A DNA stretch of 64,000 nt from Podaxis mareebaensis. Lineage: Eukaryota; Basidiomycota; Agaricomycetes; Agaricales; Agaricaceae. Under the pieces are notes generated by a model. It did no database searches. It was not told where the DNA came from and saw only the letters and a list, made by a program, of their open reading frames with translations. The DNA lies in assembly GCA_018524725.1 (NCBI GenBank), contig JAEUWP010000039.1, forward strand, positions 1 through 64,000, given 5' to 3'. Of this stretch, positions 12,144 through 23,060 are shown piece after piece; position 1 is the stretch's first letter, and every line of letters begins with the position of its first letter. The position numbers and the translations under genes were made by a program.

Positions 12144-12428
12144 TGATCCCCTTCATAATGTCAAGTGCCCTCACTTGACTCAATGACTCCTGGTAACATT
12201 TTTATTGTCATAAGGATATTCATATATTCCCTCTCCTGTGTTGTCCATGATGCTTCAGAGGGCATGCTCAATTGATTGAGTTGACCATCATTGAGGGTGA
12301 ATGCATCAATTGGAGGCTCTGGGAATGATGGTGTTATTGATGGCATGATGGGAGAGGTATGGAGATTTGTCATGGCATTCATCAGCAAATTGAGGTCCTT
12401 GGATGTTGTCAGCAGTGGTGAGTCCTGC

Positions 12429-13601
12429 TTAAAGAAGAGTGTGGCCTTGGTTGTGGCACAAATGAATGGGCAAAGGAGAACTTGAGTCTCCTGATGATGG
12501 GGGTTGAGCTGTAGAGGAGGAGGAAGTTGATATAGAGAGAGTTGGGGAATGAGTAGCCTGGGATTGATTGTTTGAGGTAGCACTAACTCCTTGTCTACTA
12601 TCCTGCTGCCTGGCAGACTGTTTGGTGAGTCTAGTGATAGTGAGCTGGGCTCTGTCAGTGAGGATTCTGGCATAGTGGAAAGGGGGGCATGTTCTGATGG
12701 GATTAAGGAAACAGTACTTCTGGTAGTGCTCAGGGGCATAGTGGCAGCAGAAGGGGCAATAGTATCTTGCACATTGATCTGCCCTATAACCCACATTGCT
12801 ACATTGATAGCAGGTGGTGCATTGGTCAGATAGAGTGAGGATAAGGCCATCTGGGAGAGAAGGTTCTGTATTTCCAGAAGTTCCTGTTTCAGGGTGTTGT
12901 CAATCCACATCATGAAGTTACTTGGGTACTGGAGGGGTTCCTTGGTTCCATTGGGGCAAGGGGTTGTAAGTAACATTGCCAGATCTAAGTCCAATTTGTG
13001 GGTGGAGAAAAGCAGATATGTCCTCTTGCACTTGCAGAATTGTGCAATGGGCACCTGAGAGATATTGCCTTTCTTGATCAAGTCCTGGCAGGTCAATAAC
13101 CTGAGCAAGGCAGGTACTGACTTTGTTGGCCAGTCTGTTAGCATGGAGCTAGCAATGTACTGTGTTAAACTAAGTTGTCCTGAAAGTGTTGAGTACTTCA
13201 GTTGATTGACCACTGTGCTCAAGAGTGGATCTTGCTTGGGAAAAGGAATCTTTATATAAAGACTGGAGTCATATGGCAGCAGAAAGAGTGGCATTGCTTG
13301 CTTCTTGTAGGGGACTAGTCAGAAAGGTTCACCTTTGGGAGCTTTGTGCTTCATATAATTTGAATCCCTTGGATATTTGGTGCCTGACTTCAGTGATGTC
13401 AGTGACTTGTCTTTGCTGCTCTTCATAGCAGAGAGACTCTGGGATAGAGGGATGATCTTCTGGCAAGGGTGTTGATTCATGAGTAAGAGGAGTAGGTGGA
13501 ACAGAGATGAGGGTTTGTGATGATGCTTGGGTAAAAGAAGTATTTGAAGTGGGGGTAGTTGGGTAGTCAGTAGTGGTAGTGTTGTTGGAAGTGGTAGACA
13601 T
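12429..13601 (-). pseudogene. Element B accessory ORF with zinc-knuckle-like motif
   Basis: An ATG at 13,601, just after the chromodomain end of pol, opens a Thr/Ser-rich N-terminus and a continuing frame with stops. Near 12,830-12,740 a Cys cluster reads CTTCYQCSNVGYRADQC then CPFC and HYAPEHY. This is a CCHC-like knuckle whose usual His is Arg here, followed by a second Cys/His pair. A Ser/Gln-rich tail follows. In another frame the same DNA stays open for 377 codons (13,294-12,161), which I consider a shadow. A gene after the chromodomain is not part of the minimal gypsy plan. By motif it may bind nucleic acid, but its role is unknown. Confidence 0.5.
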
Positions 13602-13639
13602 TCAAGTAGCTTGAGTTTTTAATGGAGGTTATGTTGCAG

Positions 13640-16600
13640 TTTATAAGCATTGAGGAGGGTCTTGGAATTGCACAGGTCTGTCAAATTTTGCCAGGTTTGT
13701 TCTGATTCTGGATATCCCTTCCAATGCACTAAGAACTCTAATCCTCATCTTCTTATGTAACAGTGTGCCATTATGGCTTTGACTTCCCACTCTTCTTCTC
13801 CTTGGATGAGGTCAGGTGGAGGTCTTGAGAAGTGTTTGCCATAAATGTCATTTTTGGTGACAGGGTAGAGGTATTGGACATGGAAGACATTATGTATCTT
13901 TCAGTTCTTTGGAAGAGATAGCTTGTAGGATATATTTCCATGTTTCCTAATAATGGTGAATGGGCCTAGTCAATGGGCAGCAATTTTCCTTGACACAACC
14001 TGAATTGGGAGATTTTGAGCATCAAGCCAAACTTTCTGGCTAGGTTCTATTTTTGGTAACATGCACATTTGTGTCCATTCTGTCATAATTTTACATGAAG
14101 TTTCATGTGCTATTTTTGCAGCTTCTCAGATATTTATAATCCAGTTCATTCTTTCTTCAGCTGATGGGGAGTTCATTGGGGCTAGCTCAGTCAGGAAAGC
14201 TTTGAGTGGGTGGCCATACATAAGTTCAAATGGGGTTTGCTGTCAATTGGCGTGCATCCTGGAGTTATGGGAGAATTCAACTAAAGGAAGGTGTTCAGGC
14301 CAGAAGTGGGGATTTTGAGCACAATAGACTGACAGATACATCTTGATTTCTTGATTAAATCTCTTGGTTGATCCATCCAATTGGGGGTGATAAGCAGTAG
14401 AGGGGGCATGATTGATGTTCAGCTTCTTGAACATTGCCTGTATCAATTTGGCCATAAATTGGAAGTCTCTGTCTAAAATGATTCTATCAGGTATTCTGGT
14501 ACAAATGAACATGTGCTTGATCAAGATGTCCATGATTTGATTGGCAGTGGCAGATTTGGAAGTGGGTACTATGATTATCCCCTTCATAAGACCATGGTCC
14601 ACTACAGACAATATTGCATCATATTTGTTGGATTTGGAGAGGTCTGTAATGAGGTCCATGGACATCTGGGTGAAGGGCTGTGATGATTGGGGACCTGGAA
14701 TCAGTTGTAGAGGAGGCTTCAGGGGTCATCTGTTGATCTTGTATTGCTGGCAGGTAGGGTATCCTTTCACATAGTTTGTGACATAGGCATGAATGCCAGG
14801 CCAGGTGACATATTCTTGAAGTTTCCTGAGAGTTTCAGTGACTCTGGGGTGTCCTGCAGCTGGTGCATCATGTACACACTGCAATAAGCACTTCTTAAGC
14901 ATGGAGTCCATGGAGAGTTTGATATGACCTTCTTGATCCAGTTCTAAGGTTCCATCCTTCCCTTTCTGGGCTTCATTCTCAACTTCAGAGTCTACAATGT
15001 TGATTTTGTCAGTTTCTCCTGAATTAGCCAATTTCATGTTAGTGTTGGTGAAGTCACTAGTTTGGAACTTCTCTAGTGGAATGGCCACTTTGGTAGTTTT
15101 GAATTCTGTGTCTTTACTTGTTGAGGCATAGTTGGGCCTTCTGGACAAGGCATTGGCAGCACAGTTCTTAGAGCTGGAGATGTGGTGAATCTTGATTTTA
15201 TGGGCACTGATCATAGCAGACCATCAAATGGTTCATCTTGAAAGCTTTGATGGCTTAGCCCAATGAATGATATTATCATGATCCATCCATATTGTTGTCT
15301 TGTAGGATGATCCATTGATGTAATGACACCATTCTTGTAAAGCATAGATGATAGCTAGGAATTCTTGTTCTGATGCATAGTAATTCTGTTTGGCTTGAGA
15401 GAATGGTTTGAAATAATAAAAGCAAGGGTGCAATACTCCATTTGAGTCTTTCTGGAGAAGTACTACTCCTGAAGCATAAGCAGATGCATCAGTTTGAATT
15501 TTGAATGGCTTGGAGGGATCAGGAGTGATGAGAACAGATTCCTCCAAGAAGCATTGTTTCAGTTTCCTGAATGCATCATCAGCTTCTCTCATCCAGCAGA
15601 AAGGAGTGTGAGATTTCTTGAGGAGAGCATTAAGCAGTAAGGATAGGTGGGCATAGTGCTTGATGAATTTGTGATAGAAGTTACAGAACCTGATGAATTT
15701 CCATACATCTTGGACTGTCTTGGGGGTAGGCCAGTCTACTATTCCTTTGAGCTTGGTGGGGTCCATTTTGACTTCATTTGGGGAAATGATGAATCCAAGG
15801 TAGGTGAGGGTCATTTTCTTGAATTCACATTTCTCAGGTTTGAGGTAGAGATCATGTTTCTATAGGATCTTGAATACTTCTCAAGTCATTTTCCTCAGCT
15901 TGGCTTTAGTAGGGGCATGGATAAGGATGTCATCCATGTAGACAATGACTTTGTTTTACATGATAAGGGGGGTGAGGATAGTATCCATCATGTTTTGGAA
16001 TGTTGTTGGGCTGTTGCACATTCCAAAGAACATGACTGTGGGTTCAAATAATCCTTGGTGGGTGCAGAATGCTCCTTTGTATCTGTCTTCTTCCACAATT
16101 CAGATGTTATTGTAGCCAAGTCTGACATCAAGTGTGGTGAAGTATTTTGAACCTTGTAATTTGTCAAGTATGGATTGGATTGAAGGGATTGGATAACCAT
16201 TCTTGACCATATGTTTGTTGAGGTAGCAATAGTCCTGACAAGGCCTAAGTTTTCCATCTTTCTTTGAAACAAAGAAAAACAGTGAGGCCATGAGAGATTT
16301 TGAGGGTCTGATATATCCTTTTACAAGGTTTTCTTTGAGGAATTTGTCAAGCTCCTTTTCTTTGGCTAGAGAGAGTTTGTAGGAGGGGAAAGCTTTCAGT
16401 ACAAAAGTATCCTTGGTTTTGATCCTGTGATCCCATTGTCAAGTGGGAGGGAATCTCTCACTTTTTTTTTGGGAGAAAAGGTCAAGGTATTCATGGAATT
16501 CTTATAGGACAATTTTCTCAGGATCAGTCTCCTTCTTTTGTTCTCCAGCTTGGGTGAGTATTTGGGAATAGGAGGTCTTGGCATTGATTTCCATGAAGTT

Positions 16601-17227
16601 TTCCTCAGAGAAGTCTTCTTCAAGCTTGTTCACATAAATGTCAGAAAGAGTGTCATTGATTATCAAAGAGAGTGTGGTGTTTTCTATCAAATGTCTCCAT
16701 GAAAGGGTTTGTTTCAACCAATCGATGTCAGGGTTATATTTGGTGAGCCAGGGGATTCCTAAGATTATTCTGGGTCATCCCAGATTAATCACCTGCAAGT
16801 CTGCTTTGATTTGTTTCCCATAGATAGTGAAGTCAAGAGTAACAAAGTGAGTGATTTGCTTATCTTTATTAAGAGATCTGTCTGCATTCCTGACTTTGAT
16901 TGGCTTCTTTAGTGGCAATGTTTTCAAATTCCAGTCCTTGACCAGCCTGTGGTCTATGAAATCTCATCCTGCTCTGGAGTCTATCAGTGCAAGGTTTTCC
17001 ACAGATTTTTTAGAGAGATGCATGGTGATGGGGCAATAAAAGGTGTTGGATTGATGAGTCTGTAAACATAATTTGGAGGCTGATACTTCATTCTGAGAAA
17101 AGGAGGAGGGCATAATTTCATCCTTTGGACAGGGATAGGAATTGGAAACCAGTCCATTGGAGAATAAATAGGGAGAAGGAGAATTGTTCTTTGGTGCATC
17201 TTTCTTTTCTCTAGATGATCTAGACAT
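13640..17227 (-). pseudogene. Element B pol: protease, RT, RNase H, integrase, chromodomain
   Basis: Read on minus from about 17,230: a protease active-site remnant LALIDSRAG (normally DSGA) and PRIILGIPWL; RT with FFFVSKKDGKLRPCQDY (about 16,290), the catalytic YMDDIL at about 15,925-15,945 and YLGFIISPNEVKMDP; RNase H with IQTDASAYASG; integrase zinc-binding region (HDAPAAGHP, PTCQQYK) and core (SMDLITDL, DRIILDRDFQF, STAYHPQLDGS). A chromodomain (EWEVKAIM, FLVHWKGYPESEQTW) ends near 13,640. The catalytic Glu expected in TERFNQE is Lys (14,363-14,365). The change ACCGAG to ACCAAG is a CpG transition. Many stops confirm it is dead. Confidence 0.9.
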
Positions 17228-17451
17228 GGAAGCTAGTCATCTGAGGCAAAATCCTGGATTTCCTTTGCTTGAGCACTGGTGGAGTTGGAGAATTCAGTGA
17301 AGATTTCAATGACTTCTTCATCATTGTCTGCTTCCTGAATTATCTCATTGATCTGGGTGAACATGGCTTTTCATTTTTGTTGCTTCTCTTTGTCTCAGGG
17401 TATCCTAGGGGGTATGGGTGGCTTATGCTTGGAAACCTTTGCTTGGGCATT

Positions 17452-19253
17452 TCATGGTAAATTCTGTGTCAATTGCAGTGGGTTTGGTTTCTTTGGACAT
17501 TCATGAGCAAAATGTCCTGTTTGTCCACAACTGAAGCATTTGCCCTGCTTGAGGTCATTGCACATTTTCAGTATGAGGATGTTTTGAAGAAACATCTCCA
17601 AGACATCATGGTTTTCTTCCACTTCATTAACTTCTGCATCAGAATATTCTTCCAGAGGGTAGTTTTCTTCAAGCATGATTTCAGAGAGTGCTAATGCCAA
17701 ATTGTCAACATCCATGGCATATGGATCTTTATACACCTGGCTCCTTGACCAATTCATATTATAGGATGCCTTCTTTTTCAGTTGGGATATAGCTCTATTG
17801 GTTCATTCTTGGGTGTGGCTTGCATGATAGTTGTTTTCCATGTGATGTTGTTCTTCTACTGCTCTTGCTGCCTTGAACCAGATGTCAATGTCTGGTCCAG
17901 GTCTGAGGACAATGGTTTTGAGACCAATTTTGAAGTCCAGACCTTCTCTGAAGCAGTAGATGAGTTCTTGTGGGTTAACCATCCCTACTTGGGTAGCAAG
18001 GACTTTGAACTCAGAGATGTACTGGTCTACTGGTCTTCATTTCTGCTTGAGAGCATGGAGTCATCAGAGAGTGTCTTCAGTGTAGTTGTAAGGGAGGAAG
18101 ACTCTATTGAGCTCATCCTGGAATGTGTTGAATGTTCTGAGATGTAATACTCCATTGAAGTTGTGCTGGTGGAGATATTCTGTTTTCCATGGTTCCACTG
18201 CTCCTCCAATGTAGTAGAGCATAAATATGATGGCATCATGGTTGGTAGGGAATTTATGCTGGTTGGCAATGATGTACAAAGCACATTGCTGCTTCCATGC
18301 CAAGTACTTCTGTGGGTCTCCATCATACAAAGGTAGTGCCTCATACTTTGGTGTGGAAGGAGTGGCAGGCATTTGTGCTTGTTGGAGAAAACCAAATCCC
18401 AGTGGAGGTGCTCCTAGTGGTCCCAGTGTGGGAGGTCCTGGGGATGGTGCTCCTGGTAGTGGCAGAGGTGGTGCTCCTGGTGGTCCTGGTGGTAGGTTTG
18501 GACCTGGGTGTCCTGGTCCTGAGGGTGGTTGTCCAGGCAGAGGTTGTCCAGGAGGTGGGTGAGGACTTCCTGTTTATAGCAGGTTTGCTGGCTGAGCTGC
18601 TCCAGTCTGAGTTGGGTTTCCCTGATTTCCCTATACAACTCCAGTTGTTTGATGTCCAGAAATCACTGGGTTGGTGAAGAGGAGCTGTTGGAAGAACCTT
18701 TGGTTTGGGGGTATGATATTACTTCCAAATGTGAAGGTGGCAGCTTGATTAATGGGTGCTGTGGAGTCCATTCTAGGAACTGGGGGTTGTGATTGCTGTG
18801 GGAGTTGTGCTGTCTGAGGGATTAGTTGTGGAGCAGGAGTAGGGTGTTGTGATAGTTGTTACTAGTATGGGGGTGGAATTGAGGCTGTGCTTGGAGGTCA
18901 AGCAAGTTGCTGAGGGGGTTGTACAACAGTAGGAGGGATAGTGACAGTAGTCAACATTTGTTGTCTTTTTTCTCTAGCTGCTTCTCTTCTTCCTCTAATA
19001 TTGGTGGTAAGCTGTGGTTCCCAAGGTGCAACTTCATTGAGGTTTAGAGATTTCATTCTCCTAGGTGGTCTTGTTCTAGTGGGAGATACAATAGGCAAAA
19101 TGGGGGATGCTGATCATTAAGCTGTTTCATCACTGCTGTCTGAGTTCTGGGCTCTAACTCATTACAATAATGCAGTGGCTTCTCCTGAAATAGTGAGGGG
19201 AGTGGAAGAGTGGAAGGACATTCAAGGTTCCTCTCAACAAGGGCTTGAATCAA
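17452..19253 (-). pseudogene. Element B gag
   Basis: On minus the frame begins near 19,253 and includes a basic N-terminal part (PRRMKSLNLNEVAPWEP), a long Pro/Gly-rich linker (about 18,560-18,400), and a capsid-like core starting MPATPSTPKYEALPLYDGDP at 18,372. A CCHC zinc knuckle, CFSCGQTGHFAHEC, lies at about 17,540-17,500. Gag would coat the element RNA and form the virus-like particle. Several stops break the frame. The spacing to the protease remnant suggests gag and pol were originally one or two adjacent frames. Confidence 0.8.
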
Positions 19254-19882
19254 GTCTTCAACTTGGGAAGGTGTAAGGTTGAGATGTCAAAGTTCTGTAG
19301 GAATCAAAGAGAAGAAGGAGATATTGTCCTGTGAAGAAGTCCAAAAAGATGATAAGGTAGAATAAATAGACTGAGAGGCAAATAACTGAGGGCTGTTGAT
19401 TTCAGATAATCAAGAACTTCCATTGATTTCAGGTGATCAAGAACTGTTGTTGATTTCTACTAATCAAGAATGCTTTTCAATTTCTGTTGATTAAGAACAC
19501 TTTTCAATTTCTGTCAATCGAGAATGCTTTACCTTGACAAACATTGATGCAATTTATAGTCAGAGGGTCTTCTTCTGACTGACCACCAAACATTGAGTGG
19601 GTCAATTAAAGTCAAGAAGAATGGGGGTTTGGTGTCATTTAGGCACAGTGTGAAGCAATGAGAACCAATGACATCCTGATGGCACAGCATGAAGCCATGA
19701 GAACCAATGATGTCCTGATAGCACAGCATGAAGCAATGAGAACCAATGATGTCCCAATGGCACAGCATGAAGCAATGAGAACCTCAGGGTGACTACATGC
19801 ATAGCATGGAGCAATGAGAATAGTAGTCAAGATGGGGAGGGTTACAACATGGGATCAGCACACAAGGGAAGTCTAATCTTGA
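19254..19882 (-). repeat. Element B leader with two tandem repeat arrays
   Basis: The region between the 5' LTR and gag holds a 39-bp repeat with four clear units starting at 19,643, 19,682, 19,721 and 19,760 (core GCACAGCATGAAGCAATGAG), then decayed copies to about 19,815. At about 19,397-19,530 is a second array of roughly 30-bp units (core TTTC(A/T)G(T/G)TGATCAAGAA). Repeats in a retrotransposon leader could affect packaging or transcription, but that is inference. No clear tRNA primer-binding match was identified next to the LTR. Confidence 0.7.
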
Positions 19883-20678
19883 TGTTACAAGGTTTCTTCT
19901 TTGGCTGAGTGACACCTAAGTTGGAGCCTATCCTTGTAAGAGGGGTGAGCAAGGGTCCTAGTCCTATACAGGTCAGTAGGAGCTGCTCTGTTTAACCTCA
20001 GGTGGCTGTTCATGTTGTCTCTAGGCAGTGAACTTGTATTGATTGCACACTCTGTAGGACAAGATGTTGACAAAAAGCCTGGGAGGGGAAAACTGTCTTC
20101 AAGGGTGAAGAGTTGTAGACTTAATGGGCTACTGATGTTTGAGGAGATATTACACACTCCAAGAAGAGGTAACACACATTAAGATTAGACTTGCCTGATC
20201 TACAAGTCCAGGCAGTGTACATATATGAGTTCAAGTGACTACTTTAGGAAGTAGATCAATTGTAGCATAGGAGATGAATTATCAAAGGGAAGGCATAGAA
20301 GAAGAGGGCATAGGGCATAAGGCATAGATGCATAAGGCATAAGGCAAAAGTCTGCAGGAGTGAACATAATTGATGCAGTACAAATACAACAGAAGGGTCA
20401 AAACTTATACCTGGTCCTAATAATAGAAAGTGTCTAAAAGTAGAAGTGGTAAGTTTAGCATTCATCACAGATTGTCATTGCAGGGAAAGTAAACTCTGTG
20501 ATACCAGCATGTTTCATCTATCTTCTCACACATTTCCCAATCAAGGGTTTGCTAGAGCTCTGTCATTTCCTGCCACAGACTAACCATCATTTGCTTCATC
20601 AATTCCCAATCTTTGTATGACTGCTCCTCAGTCTCTTTGGTCTCCTTAGTGATCTTGGAATCTGCAATATTTGTAACA
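19883..20678 (-). repeat. LTR of element B (5' LTR in element orientation)
   Basis: 796 bp, same length and ends as the partner LTR, followed by the target-site duplication TCCAG at 20,679-20,683. This is the promoter-bearing copy for minus-strand transcription of element B. Confidence 0.95.
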
Positions 20679-20685
20679 TCCAGTA

Positions 20686-21010
20686 TGTTGTAACTTACAT
20701 GGACTCTTACAGTAGTTTCATGTAGTCATAACACCTTAGGAGAAGGGTGATGTTATGGTTTCATCTATATTTAGGATGCACTTACTCAACTTACTATTTC
20801 ATCTCATGTTTCAACCCCTTGACACACTTTGCCTTAGTCATCCACTGACTCATTCTCTTGTTTCATCTATTCTTAGATTCTCTTCCCATAGTATATAAAC
20901 TCTAGGTAGCATACCTGTATTCCTTACACTTTACCAACTAGTTCTTTCCCCTTTGCTCATCCTCAAGTCTTTGCCTAGTTGCAACCTGAGTTCATACAAA
21001 GGTCATAACA
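20686..21010 (+). repeat. Putative 3' LTR of element A
   Basis: This 325-bp stretch starts TGTTGTAAC and ends GTCATAACA, short imperfect inverted ends typical of an LTR, with a TATA-like GTATATAAAC near 20,890. Element A sequence interrupted at 11,347 resumes here after the TCCAG duplication, and FMO sequence starts right after it at 21,011. No matching left LTR was found near 6,100-6,550, so the assignment rests on termini and position. Confidence 0.45.
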
Positions 21011-23060
21011 GACAATGATGCATTCTCACCTCAGAAGGTGTATGAACTCAAGTGGCCTGTGAAGCATGTTGTAGTTATTGACACTGGTGTCAGGTTTGCC
21101 TTCTTTGCATCCTTTTTCATGCAACTGTTAGCTAATGTCACTGTCATAGCAGGCTGATAGCTTATTGTGAGCTCTCAAAAGATGGCTTCAATGTCCATAT
21201 CTTTGAATGTGATACCTTGCCTGGAGGAAACTGGCACTATACCAATGAAATTCCTCTTGATGTGCCTGTGCCAAATGCTCATATTGCAGTGGCAGGCTAT
21301 GAGCCTTCATTGCCTCCCAAAGGAGCCAAAGTTTCCATATGTTGAGGAGTATAGGGATAAAGCACAGGTAGCATCTTATAGAAGAGCACATAGAGTACCA
21401 AAACCTGTTTGGTCTGGATTGACATCAGATGCCCCTGCTGTGAGCCTCTTCATACACTCTTGGAAAAGGTGATCCTAATTCTTTTGCAGCCTATTCAACA
21501 GGTAGTTAACTGCATCTATGTATAACACAATGTGCTTAGTATCAAGTTCAAGAATTTCCCCAGCCACAAGGAACTGAGTGGGGTATGATTTTGCTCTCTG
21601 TATTTGGGACAGCTTGTTGATTGTTTTCTGTTCTCTCTAGTGCCCCCTAATGCCAGGATTGGTCACTACCTCCACACATTTGCCTCCTGGCATGGCATGA
21701 ACAACAATGACAACAACCCAAATATTTCATACAACATCAGAGTCAAGCCCATCAAGAAACATACTGGTCCCAGCAGAAAGCAAATTGGGTGGACATTGGC
21801 TACCAAGGACCTCATACAAAGTGGAAGTGGCATCACCCATGCAACTTAGAACAAACAGGTATTGTTTCCTGACATATACCAGAGGATGTGAGCTTTTTTA
21901 GTAGAAATTGAATCTTGTAGCACTTTGATGGTGTCATCATTGCCACTGGGTGTTACAACACTCCTAATATCCCTGTGATTGTGGGCCTGCAGAAATGGGC
22001 CAAGAAGTTCCCTGGAAGTATTTCACACTCCAGGCAGCATCACCATCCTGAGGAGTTTGCTGGAAAGACAGTCTTGATTGCTGGTGCTGCTGTAGGCATT
22101 TCATGTTCATTATATGGCTTTATATTGATGCGTATCACAGACCAGTGGTGAAATCTCTCATGAGGTTGTTAAGTTCATACCACCAAGATCTATTAGTCTG
22201 TTAGGGTATGCGGCCCCTTTGGATTACAGGATAGACTCATCTGACATGCCCCATGGCCTGCCAAGAGTGTGCAGAATTGTTGGATTCACTCAGGGATCTG
22301 AGACGACTAACCTCAACCCCACCCCCTAGATCCTAATCGCGAGTCACCCACAATTGCATATTACATCCACCGCCTCCCTGCTAACGTTTCTGTAATCCCA
22401 GAAATCAAATGCTTTCAAACTCCAAGCTCGAGTACCCGAGATTCTGGCATTGAGCTGGCAAATGGAACCACCCTCTACGGCATCGACCACATTCTCTTCG
22501 CCACAGGATACCGTTACACATACCCTTTCCTTCCGGATTACTACAATCCTGACCTCGGGCGTGGCGGGGAGGCACCTGCAGGCACGCTGCAACCTATCAT
22601 CACGGATGGAAGTCATGTGCGGTCGCTTCACCTTGATGTGTTTTACATTGATAACCCGACGCTTGCGTTCATTAACGGTGCGCCATCGTGACTCCTGATT
22701 TGACACGTTTCTTGATGCTGACGAGCTGTCCGAAGCCAATTTTGGTATGCAGTCCTTCACCTACGCCGAGTTCACATCCTTGGCAATTTCGAAGGTCTGG
22801 TCTGGGAAGGCGCATTTACCGGCTCGTGAAGAACTGTGGAACCTGTATCGCGAGAGGGTCAAGAAGGAAGGCATTTCCAGTTCCTCGGCGCCGAAGGTAC
22901 AAAACGCGCATATATTATCTTCGTACCCCTACGCAGAATAGCCCACTGACTGCGCCGGCGCTTTCATAGACGCTTTGAGGTTCTTCCAGGGTTGGCTCAA
23001 CGCAGTCGCCATCAAATACTGGGGCCGCCAAATCGATGGACTGCCTTCTGAGTACGTCAT
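21011..23060 (+). pseudogene. Flavin-dependent monooxygenase (FMO) pseudogene, 3' portion
   Basis: It begins in the N-terminal Rossmann region, with a GAG motif altered to DTG at about 21,080, and continues with HIFECDTLPGGNWHYT, YEPSLPPKGAKFPYVEEY, ASWHGMNNNDNN, GLQKWAKKFPGSISHS, the second dinucleotide fold GKTVLIAGAAVGIS (about 22,060-22,105) and the ATGY motif region HILFATGYRYTYPFLP (22,490-22,535). It ends with SLAISKVWSGKAHLPAREELW and FFQGWLNAVAIKY, the usual C-terminal region of fungal FMOs. Stops and frame shifts are present throughout. The first part lacks CpG, while from about 22,131 CpG is normal. The start codon and first exon are missing and replaced by a putative LTR. A short downstream frame to 23,287 may be its eroded tail. 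Confidence 0.85.

Larger units (their letters stand above)
11348..20678 (-). mobile_element. Complete Ty3/gypsy LTR retrotransposon (element B), 9.33 kb
   Basis: Two 796-bp LTRs (11,348-12,143 and 19,883-20,678), each bounded by TG and CA, flank minus-strand gag, pol and a third ORF. A perfect 5-bp target-site duplication TCCAG lies immediately outside (11,343-11,347 and 20,679-20,683). A purine tract GAAGGGGA (minus strand, about 12,146-12,153) abuts the 3' LTR and fits a polypurine tract. The element is inserted into element A. It is inactive: all ORFs carry stops, mostly at positions explained by CpG decay. Confidence 0.95.

Noticed and set aside
12161..13294. 377-codon minus-strand frame as the real third ORF of element B
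   Set aside because: The Cys-cluster and the ATG-started frame from 13,601 run in a different frame; the long frame lacks any motif and is probably a shadow left by stop-codon loss.
19643..19815. Regular 39-bp repeats considered as a CRISPR-like array
   Set aside because: Repeats are contiguous without unique spacers, lie in a retrotransposon leader and the DNA is eukaryotic.
22344..22760. 138-codon minus-strand frame
   Set aside because: It is antisense to the C-terminal part of the FMO pseudogene, whose ATGY motif reads on the plus strand.
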